DNA from: Incurvaria masculella
Lineage: Eukaryota > Arthropoda > Insecta > Lepidoptera > Incurvariidae
NCBI GenBank assembly: GCA_946894095.1
Contig: OX335655.1
Coordinates: forward strand, 19,158,001 to 19,222,000
DNA length: 64,000 nucleotides
Direction: 5' to 3'
A program made the position numbers and the translations under genes. Below are positions 23,901-38,900 of this stretch, piece by piece (position 1 is the first letter of the stretch; the number at the start of each line of letters is the position of its first letter). The notes under the pieces are model-generated. The model had not been told where the DNA came from, did no database searches, and saw nothing but the letters and a program-made list of their open reading frames with translations.

Positions 23901-26900
23901 AATGAAATGTCTGCCCTGCAAACGCTATAGAAAAAAGAAAAGAATGGGCTTTTCCAATGGGTAAAGTAGACGCAAGTAAACGCGGGTAAAGTAGATGGAC
24001 GGCTAACACCGCACATCCTGGCATGATATTAGCTAACACCGCATTCCCCGAGGAATTGAGTCCCACGAAAGGTTATTTTCTTTTTTATGAACACGTCTAG
24101 ACTGATCTGGATTAAAAACACGGAGGAATTAGTGCATGGACCTACAGTTGTATATGGGTTCTGCACGAAAATTCACTTTTAAATCTCGAATATGAAAAAA
24201 GAGAAGCACAAGCTAGGACTCGAACCAACGGTCAAAAGCAATTTACGTAAATTGAACCTGAGGATAATGGAGACAAAGTAACTGACGCATGTTCAAAGAA
24301 ATCGGAAGTCCATCGATGCATCGAGGCCTGACGTAACGTTGCACATGCGCACGGTGCCAAGGCAGGCGAGTGACCACACTATTGCAATAACAGGAAGGGC
24401 ACACCGACGACGCTTTCTAAGCGAAAGCACAACACTCGTGGTTATTCTGTGGCAGAAGCTCGCTCGGCCAACGCCAAGCCGAACCGATTCGCCGTCGAGC
24501 CGAACCTGTCACGGTGACAGATCGTAGGTGTAACGAGAGACGACTGTCGGCGGAGTGCTGACCGCTGGAGGGTGGCCGAGCGGCAAGGCAGTTCCACGAC
24601 ATCGATCAAGCAATCGCGACAACGCCTCATTATGAAAATTATGCACGCTTGATATCGCCAAACGCTTCCTTGAACGATCGCTTTGCGATTCAAACTGTAT
24701 ACGCCTACATTATGGAGTGATTGATGCAGTTTGATTGGTTGTAAAAATAATAAAGCTTCCAGTCGAAAGCAATGACCATCGTCATACCATAGACCTTTCA
24801 TGATACTGCCGATTGAGAACAAAATTATTGGCATGTTCCATCGCGGGGAGTTTATGACGATGGTCGCTTGAACCACATGGACTATTGCATTGATTGAAAA
24901 GAAGATACTTAGAAATTGCGTCAACAGAGGGCACTACCAGTGCTGTTCTAATGTACTATTATTAACAGTGTGACCCCACACGCACGTGAGTGTATGCAAA
25001 CGCTATGGAAAATAAACCGATAAAAATAAAAGATGTGTTCCATTTGTTAAAAAATAACGTAATTTGGTTTGTCCCTCAGATCAAAAAAGGAGGGAGACAT
25101 GCCATGTAAGGCGACTACTATAAGCCCCGCTGCCTACAATTTTCTAAAACTACCAACACCAACTCAATCGTATTATACATGCCACACCCAAACATAGTCG
25201 CAGACGTAACGAAGGGTCTGCGTAGATAGGAAATTACTCGGCGAACGCATTTCGGGAGCACATTCACGCGCGGTGGCGATGTTTGGGCTATGTTAGCAAT
25301 CGATGCACGACCGGCTTTCCATAAGACTATATGCACAATGTGACCATACGGCGGAGTCATGATTAACGACCACTTGAATTATTATTACTTTTCTCATCTC
25401 TAGTTGGTCCATACTTGGTGAAATGAATTACTCAAGCAAAATTACTTTCACCACCTCCAGTTACCTGAAATCCGATAAATAACTTTCGATTGCAACCGAA
25501 AGGTAACTTTGGGATTTTTGTAGCTGGAGGTGGTGGAAACTGGCTTCAGAGGCGTCCATAAATGCACAAGCGCCCAACCTTTCTTCGAAATTTTGTATCG
25601 ATTTTCTGACCTTCCCAAAACGCGTTCAATTCTCGACCCTTACACGAAACAAGAGGCACTGAATTCATTAATCAATCCGGTGGCAAAATGAAAGCCCACA
25701 GACCGGAATGAATAATACAGCGGCTTCATATTAACCATCTCGGTTGGTTATTTTATTATGTTTCACGTACCATAAACCGCGCTCGTGCGATCTTCACGCA
25801 CGCGCAGAAAGCACAACGCTCCGTTGAGGCGAGCGCTCACTTACGCTCATTAGAATGTACAAGCAATTGAATACAACTTTATCTCCGTTCGTTAATCTCG
25901 GAGATATTTAAGTAATCGTCCGCCGACAGCTCGAAAGAGGTTATTTTCTTGGTTTCGATAGTCATGGCGGTTGCGTCGCGGCGTCGGCGCAAACTTTCAA
26001 TGCCGCCATTTAATGATTTTAAATAATTCTGGGAGATTTCAATGTTTTACATTACATTTGTTTTAAATGTATGGACTGTGTTGAGGGTAGACTTCACCAT
26101 CACATTGGTTGCAGGCGGTGCCCTGCCCATGGACATTTGTAGAGGACACGAATGCGTTGCCAGCAAACAAACACCTCCATCTTACATTACACACTGTTTG
26201 GTTAGGTCTATTGTTGAGATTCATAGACAATACTCGTGCTTGGCTGAGTCAATGCAGGTGGAAGTATGGCGAAGCGTCGGCGCGTACTCGAATATGCGGC
26301 GCGCGAGCTTCGCGACGAACTCCTCCGCCGGGAGGATTTGCAAGTGTGGCGATCACGTAGGTTAGAACGGACGTAAGGTTTATAGATTATCAGTTTCGCT
26401 CGCAGTGGTTGGATGTATCTCGAGGTAAACTATTTACAAGCACCGACATCTTGGCTGACAGGAGGGAGTGACCCAATTGTCGAAGTAAAGACTTTGTTTA
26501 GTTGCAATTCGCACCATGCTTACGTATTGTTCGGCTAAGTGAACTGAAATGCATCAGTTAGCATGCACGATCTTCAGATTAAATATCTAAATTGCCTGTT
26601 CACCAGCGAATTAATTTACCATAGTACATGGTACACCCCCTGGACATCGTGCATCAAGTTTGTTCGTGTCCACAAGAAGAAGACAGCTACTTGGTGGACA
26701 AACAATTGGCTGTGAGTGTAGCTCGACCAGCATTATTTGTTTCCCAACAAGCGCGCGGTGCGGTGGTGTTGTGGTGTGGTGGTGTGGTGGTGGAACGGTA
26801 GGACGTTGGTCCCGAGCGATTCCGGTCGGCGAGCAGGCAGCGGCAGCGGACCACTCTCGCCGCCGACCTGTTCCGTTCCGCCGCGGCCGCGCCGACGAGG

Positions 26901-29900
26901 CAGCATCAGCCAACGAGGAAGGAAGCTGACTATTTCCGGATGATCGAGAGAAATGACATTTTCAACCAACTGAGGCCCAAGGAATGTGTATGTAATGTAT
27001 AATCAACCGTGAAGCTGAATGTTTGGCTGGCACGGGTCCTCTAAGTAGGTTTCGACGCTGATATATTAACTAACTGAAGTAACCGGCTCCGCTCGGGTCA
27101 ATGTCGTTTTGGACTGTGTCGGGACGAATGATTTCCTGGAAATCCCTTTTCACCCCCTTTAAGTTTAATTTTCCCCACAAATGTAGCCTATGTCTTTCTC
27201 CCAGGTACAGACTATATCTACACCGAAAGTCATCCAAATTGGTTCAGTAGTTTAGGCGTGAAAACGCAACAGAAAGACAGACCCTGTTACTTTCGCATTT
27301 ATAACATTAGTTCGGATAAGAAATTCAGCTACGGTGCACGAAAAAAATTTAACAATAAAAATTTGACTTCAAAGAAAAAGCACTAAAAAGTAAAGAAATA
27401 ATAGCCATTTTTGTAGTTACGATTATTTTTATCTTTTGAGTCGGCGCCAACCGGGCATGCGCTGCGCCAATCAAGAGAAACTTGGCCCAACCCGGCGGGA
27501 CTAACTCATTCGAGGGCATGGTACAAAACCGTGCTGTTGCGCTCTGGGACCTTCTCTGTTTCAAATAACAGGCTCCGTGATGAGGAAGATGCAACATGTT
27601 CACAAAAAAGACAATGTGCATAGCGTATGATTTGGTAAGATTTGGAAAACTTTAATTACAAAACGACTTATAGCTAAAAGTAAACCACGACCGCTGTAGT
27701 AAGAAATCTAACAAAAACCAAATAGATTATAAATCTTGATTAAATATGTCTGATGACTAATCTTTTTAAGATGTTCTTACTTTATCATTGCGTAATCCAA
27801 CTCCAAAGTTATTGTATACAACGCGCGAAAAATTCGAACTTTCGGACCTTATAACTTGGAAACCAAACACAATTTTACAATGCCAACGGTTATCAGACAT
27901 CTAGTTCAATCAAATAAAACTATTTTGAGAAAAATTTGGGATCTCTGACAATAAATATTGACGTGATTTTTTTCCCCGTTTGTATGGGGAGTTGAGCGGG
28001 TTGGGCCACCTTAATAGCAAACACCTGACGAGAAAGAAAGAAATGTTAACAAGTCGCAGATGAAACGGCGCAAATTGAACGAGGTGCTCTTTCCGCTTTC
28101 TGCGGCCTCGTGACGTGGCGGGAGATCGCGGGCACCCGTCTCGGAGCACGACGCATACTTATTTAATTTACATAGCGAGATCAATTGGCCGAGCGAGAGA
28201 GACAACGTCAGATGGGAGGACAGTATTATGAATTCTAGAGGTCGGTTTTGGGTAAGTGAAATCAATTATCTGCAGCTACGAATAAAAACAAGGATATTTT
28301 TTATTCGTAGTCCTACATGTTTGGCTGGCACTAACCCAGACGGGAATTGGTAGCGGTAATCCTCCTAGTAAGTAAAGAAAATTACCTAGTTTTACGTGAA
28401 ATCTGAAGCATGGCCGTCCTAAACGCTGGTTCTGGACCAGCCCTATCGGGAATCGGACCGCACCTTGAGTTGTTTAAGCTGCATAATATAACGCTGAGGC
28501 GTTACGACACTGGGCTGCAGAGGCTCACAAACGTCACCTTTTTAGGGTTCCGTACCCAAAGGGTGCCAACGGAATCGTATTACTAAGCCTCCGCTGTCCC
28601 TCCGTCTGTCCGACCGTCCGGCCGCCCGTCTGTCACAGGGCTGTATCTCATTAACCGTAATAGGTAGGCAGCTGAAATTTTCATAGAGTAAATTTATTTA
28701 GCCGCTATAACAACAAATAGGTAAAATGTTAAAAATAATAAAAATTAAAGGGGTTCTCCATACAAAAAACCTGATTTTTTGTGTTAAATCTTGTACAGTA
28801 CGGAACCCTACGTGTGCGAGTCCGACTCGCACTTGGCCGGTTTTCAGTCACAATCACTCAAAATCTACATAGAAAGGAATGCTTAAACATGTTTTCCCTC
28901 TATTTATATTTATATTAAAAAGTTATGACAATTTTAAATTGTTTATAGATATTTTGAAAACCTGAAAAAAAAAACATTCTGCAAGTCCTTGAGTGAACGC
29001 TGGTTTTTTTTCTGGATGGGTGGATGGGTAAATAGTATATACAACTTATTGTGCTAGATAGTTACTCATAGACATACCCGTTCTTCCTAATAATCTGTTC
29101 TAGTTCCCTAGCAACATTGAGATACAGGTTCTCTATCGCACTTCCTCATTCGCATAACATTTTACAACACTTTGACCCGCGAATAAAGCGGCGCTCGACC
29201 ATGTAACATTTTTGTAGGTTATTATGCACGAGAGCGAAAGTATACCAATGTTTGATTTATTTCACTTCGCATTTTATGCTCTCGTAAATTCGCCGACTGG
29301 TTCCCGCTGGCGAGACCGCGGTTTCGTACGTACCGCCAATTATACGCTATTTTAATTACCCGACTTTAATAACGAATACGCATCTCTCAAAACTTCCGTG
29401 CGATGTTATCTTCACCATAGTGTGAATTTTACATTTGCTAGATAAACACTTCTTTGGCTTATTTTTGTGATTCTAATATGTTTTCATAATTTTTAACTGT
29501 ACAAAAAAAGAAATATGTACCAAATCCCAACGTTATTAACTACCAGTTGCAGGTCAGAAGTGGTAATGATATTATACTAGGTAATAAACAATAAGCTTGT
29601 AAACTAATGCCACTTGGGCGTATCTTCGATGGATGTGGCGGAACCAAAGTCTTGTTAAAATACTTGCCGCCAAATTCGAATGAAGAGCCATACAGCGGTT
29701 GAATCTTTTTGTATTTAGAAGCTCAAAACAATAGAATGACATAGGATAAGTGAAACCGTCTATTGACAGCGTCATTTCAAAGTTTTTAAAGTGAATTTAA
29801 AATGAATTGATCTCGAAAATAATATCCTACAATTTTCAAACAGTACTAACAGAACAGTGTTCAGTGATGACGCCCCAAATCTTAAAACCGTCAAACGCTG

Positions 29901-32900
29901 GGGTTTAGAATTCCAGGGTGGACAAATCTCGTGAAGGACGTCCAAAAACCGCCTTAAGGTGGCCCATCCCGCTCATCTCCCCATACAAAAGGGGAAAGAA
30001 GATCACGCCCATATTTCTTGTCAGAGATCCAAAGTTTTGATCAAAATAGGTTTATTTGATCGAACTAGATGTCTGATGACCATTGGCATTGTAAAATTGT
30101 GTTTGGTTTCTAAGCTATAAGGTCCGAAAGTTCGAATTTTTCGCGCGTTTTATACAATAACTTTGGAGGTGTATTACGCAATGATAAAGTAAGAACATCT
30201 TAAAAAGATTAGTCACCAGACATAGCTTATTTAATCAAGATTTATAATCAATTTGGTTTTAGATTTTTGACTACAGCGGTCGTGGTTTACTTTTAGCTAT
30301 AAGTCGTTTTGAAATTAAAATTTCCGTAAATCTTACCTAATCATACGCTATGCACATTGTCTTTTTTGTGGAAATGTTGCATCTTCCTCATCACGGAGCC
30401 TGTCTTATTCTTTGAAACAGAGAAGGTCCCAGAGCGCAACAGCACGTTTTTGTACCGTGCCCGCGAATGAGTTAGGCCCGCCGGGTTGGGCCACCATAAC
30501 CCAAGATAACATCGTTTTTGTGAGACAACTAGTCATCGAAGACAGTCATGTGACAAATCGTAAGATTGAAGCATTTAGGCACTTCAGGGACAACTATTGA
30601 AAAAATCCTGCTTTGGTGAGTAAATTGGCCACACGTTATATCCTGCATTCGCTTTCATCACAAAGCGATTAAAAGGCGGCTCGTGTCAGATGGTGTAGGA
30701 AAACTCTTCGATCGATTCAACCGAGAAGAGTCAAATCACTTCTACGAAATCAACGGTAGTGATAAATCTTGCTTTTATACCTTTAAGGATTACTCCGGTT
30801 TGAGTCTTCAAATTTCGTACGCTCCGGAAGCACTTCAAAGAAAATAGTGCCCAAGTTAGTAGAAAAATCAGGTCACGTTACGATGATGGAACCAAACGAT
30901 CGTAAGACGGTTAATGCAAAGTGGTATACCAAAGTATTTTTACCACAAGTTATCACCGAGTTTCGTAAAACCAACCCAAAGTGCTGCATCAGCCTGCACC
31001 ATGACAACGCAAGCTCACACACTGCTTGGCAAACCACTGAGTTTTTGGAGCAACGAAACTTAGAAATTTTGTGCAACCGTCTGTTTTTTTAAAAATTAAG
31101 AACAATTTTCGTGATCAACGGAGCTAGTCTAGTGAAGAAGTCGAAGCTTTCGAATAGGCGACTTTGAATACCCCTACTTTGGGAGTAGAATAAATGTTTT
31201 AAAAAACAAGTTGGTGCGTATGGAAAAGTTCGTAAAATATCGCGGGGAATACTTTGAAAAACAATAATATGTATTTTAGGTTTTAGTAGTTTTTTTTTAA
31301 ACGACAAAACTTTACAGGCATGCCACGCCACTCCGTGGTAGGATGAACTCGTTGAAGACTCTAGTTCTGGTACAAGTAAAACTCTGTTCCTCGGTATTTC
31401 TTTGGGGTTTAACATCAGGAATGAGGATATCCGAGGACTAAATTGATAGGCATAGCCACGTTGGAGTGGCAATGGGCTAGTCATGTATGTCTCAGAACCG
31501 ATGGGCGATGGGGTCCGACGAGTTTTGGAGTAGAGACTACGTACCGGCAAACATAGTGAAGGACGCTCAGCGGTTCGTTGGACTGACACGATCTTTTGTA
31601 TACGCATTCAATTTTGATAACCCGTTCTAAGTGTCACCATGGTATGGCTACTGAACTGACTCCTAACTAGGCAACTCTTCAACGGTTAACAGCATAGACA
31701 CAAATTGTTGTTTACGCTCCTAACTAGGCAACTCTTCAACGGTTAACATCATAGACACAAAATGTTGTTTACGCATTTAATTGCGAATTAACCATTCTAA
31801 TGTTCACCATGACATGACTGGCTACTGCCCTCAGGGTTTAATTCCGAGTGCGGAAGGAACCGTTCAACGATGAACAGTACTGGCACGATCTATTGTACAT
31901 ACATTCAGTAATGATAGCCGATTTCGAATGTAAAGAAATTTGTGATATATGTGTATGGATTATCGACCGCGAAGCAAGGATACACTAATTAAGGAAAGAG
32001 CCCAGTTAAAAGAACTACTTTACGAATATACTGCAAGCTGTTGAAATTTTTAATGTTTTATTTTCAGTGTTAAATAAATGTATGTAGGTATAATCTTAAA
32101 CACTGTGTTAGTGGGAGGTATTGATTACGGGATGAGGGACTGCAGGAGAATTTAAAATTATGGGTACACAGCAGGTGGTAAATTGGAAGACAAGAAACAT
32201 TGTGTAGGACGCTCAGCGGTTCGTTGGACTGACCACCTGGTAAATTATTCTGGTCTACCTGGATGCGAAAGGCAAGTCATGGACCAACATGGCGCGAGTT
32301 GGAGGAAGCCTACGTTCAGCAGTGGACGTCAAAAATGCTAATAATGACTACGGTCGGAACACAAAGCAATGACGTGTCATCTCTTAAAAAACCTAGCCAC
32401 CCGTAACGATGTCAATGAGGTAGAAATTCTAAAAGCATTGGCGGACGGAACACCGGAAGTGCGGCTCGCTGCGTACACCGTCACATCGCACGCTCGACAT
32501 TCGCGTTCGCGTTGGCCTCGAGTCGCAGGTAACTCCCATCGAGACCGGGGTCGAGGCACCGAGTTGGAAGGACTCGTCGAGGCGCTGATGCCGGATGTGC
32601 ATATTGCATGGGTCGTTGAAAAAGAGACGACATTTTTTCATGTAACTAGACATGTATGTCTACCACAACGAATGTCATGATAGCCTAATACATCTCATGG
32701 AACCGTGTTTTCCATCCAGTTCAATGAAGCCGTGCTCGTAAAGGGAAGGTCCTGGCATGGCACCTAATTCCTTCGAGAATGTTGTGTATTGAGCTAATAT
32801 CATAACGGTAGTTTGTTGTATTAGCCATCCATGTAAGGTTGCTTAAAACAAGGTACCATGCCAGGACCTTTCTTACATTGCACGGGTACATTAAACAGGA

Positions 32901-35900
32901 TGGGAAAACACGGACAGTTTTCATTCCACCGCCGTTCATTCAATGCGGGCGAGAATAACCCTACCACACCTAGTAAGTAAGGAAGGAGAGACCAACAGTT
33001 TTACGCGTAATCCGAATCACGGATGACACACCGTTCGTCGCGTTTCAAGACATGCACGGAAAGAAATTTTTAGGGGCCACTTGTATCCCAAAACACTGGA
33101 TTCCCGTGGTCCCATGCCAGGACCTTTCCTATATGAGAACGGTTACAATGACTAGCATTCGTAGCTAGTCTAACTTCCATTAAAGTAAGAAGAGTTAGTA
33201 ATGTGTTGATAGTTTTTGACGGTAGTTATCCTACAAAAACCGGCCAAGTGCGAGTCGGACACGCATACGAAGGGCTCCGTACCATCGTAAAATATTTAAC
33301 ACAAAAAAATCAGGTTTCTTGTATGGGGGCCCCCTTTAAAGATTATATTTTTTTAATTTTACCTATTTGTTGTTATAGCGGCAAAATAAATACACACTCT
33401 GTGAAAATTTCAGCTGCCTACCTATTACGGTTTACGAGATACAGCCCTGTGACAGACGGACGGACGGACGGACGGACAGCGGAGGCTTAGTAATAGGGTT
33501 CCGTTTTCACCCTATGGGTACGGAACCCTAAAAAGTAATCGCTAGATATTTATAAGTGAAAATTACATTTCTGCGTAAACAAATTAATACCGCGTCCATT
33601 TATACATAACATACATAATGACATAAAAGCTTACAGCGCAACCACAAGTCTTATACCATTGTTTTCAGAACCCACTGAAATGCTGTACAATTTCATTACG
33701 TAATATTTATAAATAAATAAATAAATAAATTTATGATCTCTACCTTTAGTCATTTTTAGGGTTCCGTACCCAAAGGGTGTCAACGAGATCCTATTACTAA
33801 ACCTCCACTGTCCGTCCGTCCGTCCATCTATCACAGGGCTGTATCTCATGAACCGTAATAGGTAGGCAGCTGATTTTTTCACAGAGTGTGTACTTATTTT
33901 GCCGCTATAACAATAAATAGATAAAGTAAAAAAATAATAAAAATTTAAAGTGACTTTGTTAAATCTTATATCATGGCACGAAACCCTTCGTATCCGAGTC
34001 CGACTTGCACTAGGCCGGAATTTTGTTTGTCTATGCTGTAGTCGAAAAAGTTCAGAAACAGAGCTTTTCTAAAATATCTTTATGGAAAATTGAATCTAAG
34101 GAATAATATACATATTGTGATAAAATGATTTCGAATCGCCAGATTTAGCCCCGATTGCACACACACGTCACTGTTAGTGAACCGCATGTAGTTCCTTTCA
34201 TACTGTCCATACAAAGTGACGTGTTTAATCATACGTTGACGTTGATTTTATTTTTTTCCTTTCGTGCACTCGACCCTTGGCTAGTTTAATTGGGGTGCCT
34301 CGTCAAAGTTCACGTTTTCGCTACGACTCTTCCGACACTAAGGCAATTTGTGCATGAATCAGCATCGAATTATATTGACAATCGCTCTTACAAAGCCTGT
34401 ATTAACCGAAGCCTTTGTTTAGCAGATTGGATATTAATGTGTGGAAAAACGTTAGCATTATAACAGCGCAAAGCGTGCTCATACAAGCCATTGTCTGCAC
34501 ACTTCCGACATAACATCACCGTCTAAATATATAAGAGGTAGGCAGGCAGATGTAACCTTTGGCCGCGGTTGCACCGCAGCGTTCCGCTCACCAGTCTCGA
34601 TACATCCCGAGGTCTGCGCGATCAGAGATTAAGCAGCGTGACGGATGCTATTTTAATAAACAAGCTATCTTTTTCTGTTGTATTTTTTCGTGAAAAACCG
34701 GTATGGGTGGCTGTATTGTTGACCATAGGTGCTCAGAAAAGTCAAATACACCTCGCCTCGCAAAACCACGCTCAAAGAGGCACCATACCAATTGGTCTAT
34801 TACCACTTTTAGGTTCTATTTGCCTGGTGATTTATCAATTAAGAGATTAGTGGGCATTTTCCAAAATAAAGAACAAAATAAAAGGTAAATTACAATTGTT
34901 TTAGTATTATTACAAAAAAGTTTACATACCATAAATCTGTCAGAAACTCGCATATTACCGATATTGAAAAGTTGAGTAATCGTGGTTGTGCATGTTTAAT
35001 TTATTTGTGTGTATTTATTTAGTGTTATTACCAGTTAGTGTTAAACCCACCGATCCTCTGGAATTAATCGGCCGAGGTATTTCCCCCAAAGTACAACCTG
35101 AAGTCCTACAAACATGGTGTAAAGAAGTTCTGGCCGGCCGGCATGGTTTTCGGAGCCTCCCTGAAAGTTCGAAATACCGGGCGTCGTCGGGTCCTATAAG
35201 AGGTCCTGGCGTACGCCATATGCTGCGCTTAAAATTCGGCAAGAAGTGACCGACGACGCCCATGGGCTTTCGAAGATTTTACGGGTGCTGCGAAAATCAT
35301 GCCGACCGGCCAGGTCCCCAGGTAATACTTTGGGGGACATGTTTATAATAAAGACATAAAAGATATTAAGGTTATTAAGTTAAGTAATTTATTTATTAAT
35401 TAAGACTTTTCACATTGTGGTTTGTTGTTTCCTCGTAGTCCTTAGTTCTTTGCTCCAGACCGTTCTACCAATGTAAGTTTGGCAGTAGCATTTAGGTATG
35501 AAATCATAATTGTGTTATATCATTTATGTGGACGAAAAAAAAACATAATTTATAGACCAGTGAAGTTTCTTTGCGGGTTCTTCTTCACTGGTTGATCGAA
35601 TCCGCGGATCAATCAAATTGTGACATGACTTAGTGTAGTTTTACTACCAGAAGTTGAATAAATAAATGAAATGGAATGAAATGAAAGGCGCCAGCCTTGG
35701 TAAAGAAGGCGCCGAGATTTAGTAACGAAAAAAAAACTCCCAGTCAGAACCAAGTAGATTTTGCCGAAAAATGCTTTTGGGCTTTGCAGGCGGAAGGATA
35801 GAGATAGGAGATATAGCCCCATTGCATATGCTTCCTACATGTCCTATTTAAATACGTATAAGATACTTGAAAGAAAAAGTCAGACACACATACTGCTCTT

Positions 35901-38900
35901 ATTCCGGAACAAAGCAACGGATGGTTAGGTTAGGTTAACATTGCGAAATATTTTTTTCACAATTCGGAACGCATCTGACTAGGAAGCGCGAATAATGTCC
36001 ACCCATTGTCTCCGCCCACGATGCTCCAAACATTGCGCACGTAATGACTATTGTCCGAAATTCACACGACCGCCCGATGACAATACGTCCGGGAGAACTC
36101 GCGACGTGTGTCGTGTGCCGTGACTCCGGTCGCAGTTCGGAACGCCGGCCCGATTAGAGCCGCGCACTGTTCAGCATTCGTTATAGCGGCGATCAATGGC
36201 GTCTAATAATACTCTGATAATGCCTTGATGTCATCATACATGTACAATGATGATGAACAAACACCAAATGTCCTCATACCAGCGAAATAGGTAAAGTTGT
36301 GATCTGCATGTGACTGTAATTTATTTGATGATAAAAAAAACCCGTTAAAAATTGGCCAAGTGCGAGTCGGACTCGCACACGAAGGGTTCCGTGCCATGCT
36401 AAAATATGGGGTTAAATACGTTTCTTGTATGGGTTCCCAAGCGAAGGCTTAGCAAATAGGGTCCCGTTGGCACCCAATGGAAAATGCAGGCCAGACCCCT
36501 GACATGTCAGAACAAATTCTGCCCGTGCGGTCTATCAACCATCCGTTCATTCAAAGCGGTAGTGTACCAACCCAGGCGGGCTGTACCCTAGCGGGTGGGC
36601 TCGCATTCGTGACGAAATGCACGTATTCAACTCAGAAAGAGAAAGAAAGTGGGGCATGAACGATGGGGGTATCTGAACCCAGACCTCAAGGATGGAAGGC
36701 AAGTTCACCCGTCCCTGAGCCGCGCAGAGGCCACGTTTCTCAACTAGGATAAGCTAAGGCTAGGCCAGCCAGCTAAGCCTAGCTTCGACACTTTAGTGCG
36801 CTCCACATCTCCGCATTCGGCCCGCTTTCTTGCGAGAACGTATCTAATTGAGCCGGTTCGTTTCCATCCTCGCCCGTGGCCAGCATACGCATACGCACGC
36901 ATGTAAGTTTGCCTGAGACCAGAGCCCGTAGTCCCAGTTTTAACTACTAAATTTCACCCAAACAGTTTTCACCCAAACCGATCGACTGGCGTTTCCAAAT
37001 GTATGGAGAAATCAAGGAACGCGCGCAGTGGGCGTTAAGCGAACTAACATTTGCGAGTCCGAGTTTGATTTGACAGCTTACTCAACGTTGCCGTAAATAC
37101 GCCGACGTTGCGGTTTACGCCGACTCCGCGTCTTCATACAAATCGCACGTTTTCCACTAACTCGTGGCTGGCTGGCTACGCAGCCGCCATATTTTTTTTT
37201 TCATTTCATTTCCTAGGTGGTAGGGTTAACCCCGTCAGGATTGGTTGAATGGTGGGTTGCGACGACAATTTTGAAATAGCGGTGCTGTTCCTTAAATATA
37301 TCATTGTTGGCTAGAAACAACTTCTTATGTTATGAGCTAGTTCACTAACTGCGAAAGCCAACATATCAGTAAATCGACGTTGAAATGTAAGAAAAGTGTG
37401 CAAAAAATGCGGTCACATTACAATTTCGTACGTGACAGCGCACCGCACGGAGCGCGGCGCACGGCGCACGGTGGGCTGACGCAGTAAACTTAATCGCTGC
37501 CTAACGACGTCGGCCGACCGCAGGCTTTGTGCAAATAGTAATGCGATTGCGGTACAAATCATTGGCAGCATTGCTATATGTAGCAACCATCGAACTACAG
37601 CAAAGGAATGTCATTGTTAAAATATGGTTAAATTTACGATGACTTCGATCAAAAAAGTTTCCTTTTTACTTAAAATTTACACCTATTTTTATATGATTAT
37701 AATTACAACTTGATATCATAGATAGTAATTAAATATGTCCCAAAATTAAATACATACATGTATCGTATAGTGGGGGGACTATTATATTATTATTTTTAAT
37801 CTATAAATGCTTGCATAATACTTATATTTAACGAAGTGCCGCTCATTGCATACAAAAGGATCAGTCGAGATACAGGCGACACCGCCTAGTTCGATTGCCT
37901 TTCAGCCACAACCAAGATAATGCGAAGTGACACCGCTACCCGCATCTGAAAATCTTCATGTATCTTTCAACAATACCTACTTTGCGTTTCTTGCTTGCAC
38001 AAAACCTTGTGATTGCGAAAATAAATTAATAAATAAATGCTGGAGGCGAAAATTTTCGACCAAGAACGGCATCGCGCACCGGGAAGCCGTAATTTCAACA
38101 TATTATGATGTACTTTCTATAACCGATTTTAATAATGAAAAATAAATATACGTCCAAATGTTCATCAATCATGTCTAACAGTAGATTTCAGAGTGGTCGG
38201 ACTAACTTTAATGAGGGGATTATCGCCGGACCAAATAGTATTTTGTATGGTTAGTCCGGTGCTAGTCCGCGTACTAAATTTCTACTGCTCACTCTGAGCA
38301 CGTAAGAAGTTTACTAAAAATAAATTTCCCAAAGTTTTCGGACTTATGTAACCCACGTTATGAAATACTTTGCACCCTGGTATAATTGTGAGTGCTGTGT
38401 GGGCCCGCTCAATTTATTCCCGTGCATGTCGTAAGAGGCGAAAGGATTCGTGGTTCGTGATTCGAGTTCTACATAAAACTGTACGTCATCTTCCTTACCT
38501 ACTAGGCGGTAGGGTCAATCCCACCCGGTCGGTACATCCGAATTCAATAAACGATGGTGGAAGCGGCAATAAAAATGTTTTCGTGGTTTCCATTCAGTTC
38601 AACGTATCCGTTCAATATAAGGCCAAGGCGTTGCGCCCAGTGCACAGTGGTAGTTTGGGCTAATTTCATAACAGAGGTGCCGTAGTCATGTCTCGTTACA
38701 TAACATATCGATTACAGATCATAAGCCTAGCGTTATGTGGCCTAGCGTGTCTTTCCCTGTGTCAAGCCTCTATCGGGTGCAATATGCACTCTCGTTAGAG
38801 CAGAGTTTCTTAACCTGGGGTCCATGGACCCTTGGGGTTCCGTGGCATCAGTGCTGGGGTTCTGTGGCATCAGTGCTAGGGGTCTGTGGCATCAGTGCTG

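Noticed and set aside
24204..24230. Box B-like GGTTCGAGTCC on the minus strand followed by a T-run
   Set aside because: No box A or cloverleaf upstream; isolated match.
24546..24600. tRNA-like GGGTGGCCGAGCGGCAAGGC (Ser/Leu-type box A)
   Set aside because: No box B (GGTTCGANTCC) at the expected distance and no acceptor-stem pairing, so not a tRNA gene; perhaps a SINE trace.
24442..24924. 160-codon minus-strand open frame
   Set aside because: No recognisable motif, no splice signals, unbiased composition; likely chance.
26611..26929. Frames over the GC-rich patch near 26.8 kb
   Set aside because: Driven by a (GTGGTGT)-type run and GC content; no splice-compatible coding pattern.
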